Assembly (NCBI RefSeq): GCF_001619985.1
Contig: NW_017264193.1
Location: 1,555,726 to 1,619,725 of the forward strand
Reading direction: 5' to 3'
Source: Xylona heveae TC161
Lineage: Eukaryota; Ascomycota; Xylonomycetes; Xylonales; Xylonaceae
DNA: 64,000 nucleotides
How positions within the stretch are numbered: the first letter of the stretch is position 1; each line of letters starts with the position of its first letter. Shown one piece after another: positions 56,917 to 64,000 of the stretch. The position numbers were made by a program, and so were the translations under genes. The notes below the pieces were generated by a model. That model did no database searches. It saw nothing but the letters and a program-made list of their open reading frames with translations, and had not been told where the DNA came from.

Positions 56917-57952
56917 ATGGATGTAAGCTACCCACTCATATAGCCACTATAAGTGCCTACTCCGACGGTTGCTACGCAGCACGTCGGCGTTTCGTCTCTA
57001 AGCTAGCTGAATTGCCCCCAGAATCACCAGCACTCGCATGTTCCTCTAGAGCTGACACTGAATTTCTTTCGGCAGGTTTTTTACTACTACACCTACGGCA
57101 CTGCAGCATGGCTGGGTCTCCAGGCCACGCCATTGCTCGTGTCGCCGACGTTGATCGTCACTATGCTGTCTACCGAGGTCCGCGAGCCGACGGGTAAGAT
57201 TCTTCGAAGAAGAAAATTCCACATCGACATCCCATTATGATATCAAAATGAGGTTGCTAACAGAAGATATGGAATTTCAGTTCTTGAAGCATACTTTTGT
57301 CGCGCTCTCGGCATGGCCCTCCTGACTGTCGGCGTGCTGACGATCCTCTTAACGGGCTCAGTGCCATTGACGTCCAGTTTCTCAGAGAGTAAGCCCCCTT
57401 CACGATTTTCTCCTTTTTTTTTTTCTTTCTGCTACCGCTCTACTCCAATCTTGCTGGGCAGAACACATTCGCTCCAATGCCTCCCATTTATCCTACCTTG
57501 CCCCATCTATACCCTATCCCACGATTGCACTTTGCGTTTTAAAACGTTCTCTCCGTGTTCCTTCATGCAACAAAATTTTTTTCCTACGCAACGTAAAGCT
57601 AATCAACGAACCCCTTCTTCTTTTGTGCTCTAAAGCTGCCACAGCAGGAACAAGTACGAATCCTGAAGATCCCAAGGCGCCCTACGCGCTACCCACCCTT
57701 ACAATTACGGGCTTCTACCACGCCGCTGCCGCATTTTACGGCTATACCCGCTGGACTGCCGACGGACAAGCTTCGTATGCGTTGAGCACCGTCGTGTATG
57801 CCCTTTTCGCAGCTATTGCGCTCTGGTGTGTGCTGTTTGCAAGTAGCAATGGTCGAATCAGCAGAAAGACTGGAGCAGACAAGCGGACGAGTGGGTTTCC
57901 CTTCAAGAACAAGGAGGCAGACAAACGAAAGGCAGAACGAAAGGAGCTATAG
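56917..57952 (+). CDS. Small integral membrane protein, function unknown
   Basis: Four exons: 56917-56922 (only ATG GAT), 57076-57193, 57281-57388 and 57636-57952, giving 182 residues. Four hydrophobic segments are visible: around TYGTAAWLGLQATPLLVSPT, GMALLTVGVLTILLTG, YHAAAAFYGY, and TVVYALFAAIALWCVLFASS. A basic hydrophilic tail ends with KTGADKRTSGFPF and KNKEADKRKAERKEL. I recall similar conserved hypothetical proteins in Aspergillus with the same STEVREPT and DPKAPYALPTLT blocks, but no function. The third intron is long for this window (247 nt) and its acceptor is not certain; CAG sites a few bases downstream would also keep phase. The tiny first exon is supported by the ATGGAT/GTAAGC junction and by continuity of the membrane segment. 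Confidence 0.75.
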
Positions 57953-59531
57953 ATGTGCACAACGCAAGTCAAAAACCACTATTGCTGCTTGTCTTGCACC
58001 ATCTTTCTGCCCTCATCCTTTCCTATTCATCTCTCTATATGGGGTCCCCAGCGTTGATGCGAATAAGAGGAGGAGTACATTGTACTTGAGTAACTCTCCC
58101 GGCTTACGATTGTATTAGAAAAACACACATGCAACACAGTAATCAGCATTAAATAGCATGAAATGAAGGAGGAAACGGGCCTTTTCGCAGCTCAAATCAA
58201 GCAAAAGTGCAAAGAATCCTTTTCTTGGATGCGACACTGAGAAATATTAAAGATCGTACATATCGAGCGCCCCCTCCCCCCACTCCACACAAGAAGCTTT
58301 CACAGAAGTAGCGGAAGCCACGAACAGTGTGAGAGGAAGCCATATCTCGTAAAAACCCACAGCACATACATGTCACGGATGATACTGTCAAAGAAAGAGC
58401 ATTTGAGAATATTATTAACATTTTTAATCAAAATTCAAGACGAGAATACCTAGGTCAATACCAAGGTATGAGTGTATATGTATAAGTCCTTTCCCCCTGT
58501 TCCTCCGCCTCTATTTAAAAGACCATGACACAATAGCAGAACATGGAGAAAAGAAGAGAAGAGAGGAGGGGGTATTTGCCAAGAAGGTTTTCGAATAAGA
58601 CATTTCCCAATCATGTACAGTCATGACCATTACGCATGACTGCCGACAGGCAATCAAAATGTGATCACTAAGACGTGAAAAAAGAAATAAGAGAATTAAG
58701 AAAAAACAAATCGATCTGAATCAAATTCAATTTATAAAAAAAAGACAAGAAAAAATTGTTTCAAAAGGGGGAATCTTTCCTTAGCCTATCCTGACCTATC
58801 ATATCCAAATAAAAAAAAAGTTACTCAAAAAAATAAATGGACGTTCAGTTTGCAAATTCTCATACGATAAAAAGGATGAGAAATGAGCAAGGACATGTAA
58901 AAAGAAAAACCAAAATAAGAATGAAAATCAAAGAGTAGTGACATCAACAGCGTGAGGATAACGGGGGTAATCATTTCAAAAGAATCAGAAGCGAATTGAA
59001 GATTGAGCGAAAATAAGGGGAAGAAAATTCCCAGACCGTGTACCGAGTAAACTCCATCAGACCGAAAATCGGTTTGATTCCACATAATGTATTGTTGCTG
59101 GGTCCCGTACGACGAAAACTTTTGGGTAATAAAAAACATTGGTATTTGTCGTGGTACGGGATGATGAAATGAAGAGGGGAATAAAAAAGTTAATAATAAC
59201 CATTCTTTGGTGGGGAATAATAATAATAAAAGGGTTTAAAACAGTAACGAGTAAGAGGAGAAGAAAGAACACAGGTCAGTTGAAAAAAAAAGGGGGGGGG
59301 GGGGGAAATGAAATGAAAAAGACTCCGATAAGCGCCTTTCGTTTCCCATCCCGTCATAGCGGGAAGAAACACCCATGGTATCGGGTCAACTGAGATACAA
59401 ATGATTATGTGCAACTGAACCAATGACTATTAACAATCGTGAGGGGATCGTTGGTTATACTTTCAGAGTCGAAAAGGATGGGACGAGGTCTGGTAAGACG
59501 TGTAGGAAAGTCGATGGGGAGGTAGAAGTGA
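57953..59531. other. Convergent 3' regions of the membrane-protein and C2H2 genes
   Basis: About 1.6 kb with no credible coding region. It is A-rich on the plus strand and includes A9 plus G14 homopolymers (59283-59305). Long 3' UTRs from both sides are likely. Confidence 0.5.
59292..59305. repeat. Poly-G run of 14 bases
   Basis: A G homopolymer directly after an A run, in the 3' region of the C2H2 gene. Its length may be unreliable, as with the G run beside the assembly gap. Confidence 0.85.
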
Positions 59532-60638
59532 TTAGACGCGCAAAGGATTGCGCATCACGCCCGTGTCAAAGTTAATCCCACTGGCAACGAGCGCCAGAGC
59601 ATGAAGACCCTTGGGGGCGCTTGGATCACCACCGTACTCAGGCGAGGCCGCACCGCCATCATACGAGAAGCGGTGAGTTTCCGTCGCCGAATATGGGCTC
59701 TGAGGAGCCGGCCATTGTTGATATTGGGACGGGGCGCGGGTATCATCATGGGCGCTCCATGGTTGCTGAGTAACAGACGCAGACTGGGGACTTAATTCGT
59801 CAGGCCGAGTGTGCATGGGCAAAGATGTGTGAATCGAAGCAGGCCGGGGCCGTCGTGAATCTCGTCGTGTGGTGCTAGTCTTTGCCTTCTTGGCTTGTGG
59901 CTCCTCAGAAACCGCAAGGTTGGGATTGACGGACGCGGCCACGGCGTTGGCTGCAGCCGCTGCGGCTGCGGCTGCCCGTCCAGTCTCGTGGGTTCGCTGA
60001 TGTTGTTTCATATTGTCCTTGCGGGTGAAAGCCTTGCCGCAAATGGGGCAGAGCACGTTCTTCTCTCCCGTATGCTTCTTGCCGTGGCGGGCGGCATGGC
60101 CCGACGTTGTAAAGGTATCCAAGCACCCGAGGCTCTTCTTGTAGGGGCACGGGTAGCTATTTTTCTTCGCCGGAATAGCCGTGCCAGGCGTGAGCGGGGA
60201 GGTAGGCTCGACGAGCGAAGAAGTGCGGGAGAAAGGCGGAGCAGTGGGAGCCGTAGCAGCTAAATCGTCTGCACCGCTAGCGTAAATATGAGGGTCGCGC
60301 GCTGCTGACACGGCGTACGGAGGAGGCCCTGCGGACGCGAGAGCCGGATGTGAGGCAGCTTCCATTGTCAGAGCGAAGGGTTGCGGTGCAGTTGCGTAGA
60401 TGGGGGTCAACGGCGGAGGAGATTCAAGAGAAGAAGTCGAGCCAAGACGCTCTAGCACAGGAGTTTCAGGTGAAGCATAAGGTGAATAACGATCCCAAAG
60501 GCGAGGGGAAATTGAATCCCGAAACGATGAGTGTGAAATGCTGCTGGTACTGCGCGAGTGCACTGAGGGTCGAGAGGGCTCCTCGTTGAGCAACGAGACC
60601 ATTCGACCAGATGCGTTGGTCCCGTTCATGCCGTCCAA
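59532..60638 (-). CDS. C2H2 zinc-finger transcription factor
   Basis: A single uninterrupted minus-strand exon encoding 368 residues. Residues 1-155 are Ser/Pro/Ala-rich and disordered. Two zinc fingers lie at about 165-220. The first is atypical, with long spacing: YPCPYKKSLGCLDTF followed by TTSGHAARHGKKH. The second is canonical: CPICGKAFTRKDNMKQHQRTH. An alanine run, a basic nuclear-localisation-like stretch (KKAKTSTTRRDSRR) and a Pro/Gln/Tyr-rich tail follow. The finger pair resembles the arrangement in the Aspergillus conidiation regulator FlbC (TTSGHAARH, KAFTRKDNM), but the rest cannot be matched from memory, so I give no symbol. The coding strand is strongly pyrimidine-rich for about 450 bases upstream of the ATG, suggesting a long 5' leader as is common for fungal developmental regulators. 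Confidence 0.88.
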   Translation of the reverse strand: MDGMNGTNASGRMVSLLNEEPSRPSVHSRSTSSISHSSFRDSISPRLWDRYSPYASPETPVLERLGSTSSLESPPPLTPIYATAPQPFALTMEAASHPALASAGPPPYAVSAARDPHIYASGADDLAATAPTAPPFSRTSSLVEPTSPLTPGTAIPAKKNSYPCPYKKSLGCLDTFTTSGHAARHGKKHTGEKNVLCPICGKAFTRKDNMKQHQRTHETGRAAAAAAAAANAVAASVNPNLAVSEEPQAKKAKTSTTRRDSRRPRPASIHTSLPMHTRPDELSPQSASVTQQPWSAHDDTRAPSQYQQWPAPQSPYSATETHRFSYDGGAASPEYGGDPSAPKGLHALALVASGINFDTGVMRNPLRV

Positions 60639-63600
60639 GATAATTGGTCTATTTTTGACAGGAAGCAGAAGTAAGAGTATATCAATAATTTCTCCAATGA
60701 ATTAACTCCAGGAGATTCTGTCGCTACTGATATCCAGCTCAACCAACCCCAAGAAATCACCGTAATTGGCAAAAAGGGTAGAATCAAGATGAGGGCAAGT
60801 TGTAGTGATTGTATTGGCGGTGCAGAGGTTGATAGAAGATTAGGGTCACCGATGCCGGTTGCGTTGAACGAACCCAGGTTGTCAATGGTTGAAGAAGAGC
60901 GAGCGAATGTGATGCGAGTGGACGCCAATGGGTGAAGGGGCAATGGTGAAGGGAAAGTACGAAGAGGACGGAAGAGAAGGGAGAGAAGTAAAGGACGAGC
61001 GAGTGTGGGATGAAGAAAAAGAGTTGGCAAGATGCTGCTAGTCCACGCGACGGAATGGCGGGAAGATTGAAGGGGTGGGAAAAGATGTAGAGATGACGGT
61101 GCAATGATGGAGGGACCCTCAGTGGTTTGGTGGAGAGATGACACAGCAGAAAGAACGCAAAGGCCAGGATGGTCTAGTTAGTTTGTCCGGCCGGTTGGGA
61201 AGGCGCGTGTAAGGACAAGTGGGTGGATGTGGGTGTGGGTGCGAAAGAGGGAAAGTGGTGCATATACCAGTGAGATGTTGGTGTTCGGCAGATGGGCCAG
61301 CAAAAGCTAAGGCCGGTTCGCTGTCAAAGGTGGCTTTTTTCTCTTGCCTTTTCTCGGTCGTTCGAACGGTTTAGACATGGCCGTAGGGGCGACCTTCAAT
61401 TCACTGGGATAAAAAGCAGGTGAGATTGGCACGGCAAGGGTTTCCGTAGCCGTGCGCCAAGGGTCAGGGATCACCCAATGCAAAATTTTGGGACCATGGC
61501 CCTGGTAGGGATCCGTCCATTGATTCGTGCCATTTAACGGAGTACTCTCCTAACAAGCCAACTATTGGCGATCCAAGGGGAAACATTAGCAATAAAGTAA
61601 CATTCTGGCAGGGGTTGCAAGAAGAAAAAAAGAAAAGGGAAGAAAGGAATACAAGGCACACAAGCGCCCTTCAAACACGGATGCGGGTACTTGTTCCATC
61701 CTCTCATGTTCTCTTAAAATTTTTTTTCCACCAATTTGGGCCCTTCTAGAGGGCTGATACAGTGGAGTCACGACGGACTACGTGCGAGTAGGTCGAGAGG
61801 AGGGAAAATTCGAACCCTACGATCGACTTAGGCAGGGTGTGAAGGGTGGTCCCCTAGTCCCACCTCAGCCAAGTCCCTGACCGATGAATAATTTCATCGG
61901 GAGACCTTTTTTGGGCTCCTCATTATTGGGTATCCCCAAAACGGGAAAGAGAGGGTAACGAGGCGAGAGATGCACTACGAGTACCCCTATGATGCGGGCA
62001 GATCGCATACTTGTTATAGCTGCTTTGGTACATGCGCCCAGCAACGGACCCCACTAGTGGTTGTCGTAATGTATCCTATACTTGGAATCTCACATCAGAT
62101 TGGAAGACAGACGAGCAAGATTTTCAGTACCAGTACCTGACAGGAACAAGGGTTGGAAATTGTCCTGTATGTACTCCATAACGCCCCGTTTTCCGAAGCT
62201 TGACCGCAAAGGGACAAAGTGCAGCAGCCAATGCCCCTCCCTCGCTTCCCAGCATTTACCTCATCCGGTCGAGGGATGCGAAATGGATAATTGGCTTTCC
62301 CACCCTGCGCAAAAGTTGTGCGAGAGACGGGGCCTGTGCCGTGAGGACACACAATTTTTGCATTGCATCTAAGTCCGTCCCATCAGTCGCGTGTGTTTTA
62401 GAGCGCCATCCGAGATGCATGTTGGTAGAGGCCGGTAAAGTCGGCGCCATCGGTCGCATCACGCTCCCCTGATTGGATGCAGAAAGCCCATGAGTATCTG
62501 CCCCTCCCCGCTGGGCGCCTTTGGCCTCGTTGCCTCAACCCGTTTCCTACAACCTAACGCCTTAACTCCTTTCCCACCCCCTCCCTTCTGCATCTTCTCC
62601 CTCTCGGCGCACGTTGTCCAGGATCGACCGAACGGTCCCCGGTTATCCGTTCCCCGGCCGATCCCCTCTTTCAATGAAAGCACGCGGCCGCCTTTTCCTG
62701 ATGCAAAAGTTACGGTGATTATTCATGGCATCTGCGGTGCGTTTTAAATGGAAACACAGAGTAAGCCATCGGGATGAGTTCGCTGAGAAAGGGGGGGGGT
62801 TTTCTCATTGAAAAGAAGAACTGTTTCATGTGTAAGCAGAGAGCAGGAGAGCAATTTGTCAGAGAGGACCCTGAAAAGAAAAACTTCCTTTCACTGCTTG
62901 CTCGATTCGCGATCGTAGAGCTTGGCGCGTCTCCGCCGTGGGTCGCCTTATTGGCAGCTGAGGAGCAGATCCATAGTCGGCTGGGCGGGCCATGATAATG
63001 CCTGAAGGACTAAATTCGCTCATCCAGCCACAGACCCTGGATTTGCTTTGTGCTGCATGTACTCCGTACTCTACACCATTAGCACGCTACGGTATTACAT
63101 AGAGTGCTCTCACACGCGTAACAAAACACCCAGTTGGACCATCTGAACCACAACTGCTAGGTAGGTAAGGCCTGCGTACTCCGGTAGCCCGTGCCACAAC
63201 CGAACAACCGGTCCGGATCCTAAGAAACGCCAACAACCAGGATAGGTCCTGGAAGTGACTTTGCCTAAAGGTCAAAGAGGAAACCTGCAATTGTAGGGGA
63301 AAGTCTCTTACCGAGGGGTCAACATGACCGAAATCGCCGAAGAGGCACCCAACCTTGGTACCCGTCGCTTTTGAGGGTCCATTTGCCTTTCGCTTTCTTT
63401 ACACACAATCTCTCTTGGTCATGGCCCAAGGGTCCAAGAGCCCTCGGTCGCAACTCAAATGTCGGAAAATGGTCCTGACGAATGGGATTGGAAATGATAA
63501 AAAGCCTACTACGTCTATCCGTGCTTTCGTAAAACCATTGCTTTAGAAGCTTTGACCCCTCTTTCAAACCTTTTTTCTCTCCGTCCGCCAAAGAAGATAG

Positions 63601-64000
63601 AGAAATCGATAATTCGCACCTTTAGCATGACACATGCGTGATAGGGCCATAACAGGGAGGGGCATAAACTCAGTTGAGGCTGCAACGTGATAATGATGAT
63701 GAGCTTAGGTGCATAGCTAGCTGAGTCTGTTCTAATACCAGTCAATAATAATAAGCAATAGCATCCACCAGTAAGCAGTACTTGTCTGGCGTTGCTGTTG
63801 CTAAAAACCAATTATTTACGCGGCAAGAGAGCCCCTGCGCTGCCGAAAATCGCAACGCTAGCTTCGGCTAGGCCGGCCAATATTTCCGTCCCACAGGAAG
63901 AGAGAAAGGTGTGCCGTGTGAGAGAGTGGTGCGGTTAGGAATAATCCGCGTGGGATTGTTGTGCGAGAGCCTCATGGCCAAGGAGGGGTCTGTGGAGTCC
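60639..64000. other. Leader/promoter of the C2H2 gene and gene-free right end
   Basis: About 3.4 kb. The first 450-500 bases are pyrimidine-rich on the minus strand and are probably transcribed leader. The rest has only small frames on both strands, none recognisable. No tRNA, transposon or repeat array was seen. A gene cut by the right edge cannot be excluded. Confidence 0.5.

Noticed and set aside
60626-61144. 172-codon frame overlapping the C2H2 start as a blocking upstream ORF
   Set aside because: It has no ATG: the apparent start is GTG and there is no internal Met, so it is unlikely to be translated.

Overview
The window is nuclear DNA of a filamentous ascomycete (Pezizomycotina), most likely a eurotiomycete. 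Genes lie on both strands and carry short GT-AG introns, mostly 47 to 100 nt, often with CTAAC/CTGAC branch sites. Several protein families are fungal (Cch1, Vsb1-like transporter, Clr4/ClrD, Mdm1, Gid4/Vid24), and one tRNA gene is split. The class assignment rests on recalled similarity to Aspergillus-type proteins, not on a search. I assembled 19 protein-coding gene models by joining exons in phase (about 68 introns) plus one tRNA gene. Each coding total is a whole number of codons; one ClrD intron stays ambiguous.

Layout. 1-1978: no gene seen. 1979-3792: HMG-box regulator. 4773-5547: GINS subunit Psf1. 6678-10552: SLC26/STAS/cyclic-nucleotide-domain vacuolar transporter (Vsb1 type). 10553-13877: large gene-free stretch. 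13878-16274: PH-domain protein with a repeated short motif. 17755-18705: ubiquitin-domain (UBTD/DC-UbP) protein whose first coding exon is only the ATG. 19819-27170: voltage-gated calcium channel Cch1. 28327-28461: intron-containing elongator tRNA-Met (minus). 29922-32056: ClrD/Clr4 H3K9 methyltransferase (minus). 32947-33839: rRNA-processing protein Rrp1/Nop52. 34145-35804: long-chain-base kinase (minus). 36593-39696: coatomer beta subunit Sec26 (minus), with a 10-N assembly gap in its last intron. 40182-40964: Mago nashi, cut into seven small exons. 41865-43051: Gid4/Vid24. 43515-44523: tRNA m7G methyltransferase Trm8 (minus). 44886-48759: Mdm1-type PXA-RGS-PX sorting nexin. 49570-50379: ESCRT-II Vps25. 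50815-51875: mitochondrial HMG-box protein (minus). 52516-56333: DEAD-box splicing helicase Prp5. 56917-57952: small four-helix membrane protein. 59532-60638: C2H2 zinc-finger regulator (minus). 60639-64000: leader/promoter and gene-free DNA.

This is a mixed housekeeping neighbourhood, not a cluster. Themes recur: RNA biology (Prp5, Mago, Rrp1, Trm8, tRNA-Met), membrane traffic and contact sites (Sec26, Vps25, Mdm1), ion and solute transport (Cch1, Vsb1-like), lipid signalling (LCB kinase), protein turnover (Gid4), chromatin and transcription (ClrD, two HMG-box proteins, C2H2). Four divergent pairs share upstream regions of 362 to 890 bp. I found no transposon, virus-like element, CRISPR array or biosynthetic cluster. 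The least explained features are the FG/lysine motif array in the PH protein, the ATG-only exon with an overlapping upstream ORF in the UBTD gene, and the domain fusion in the Vsb1-type transporter.
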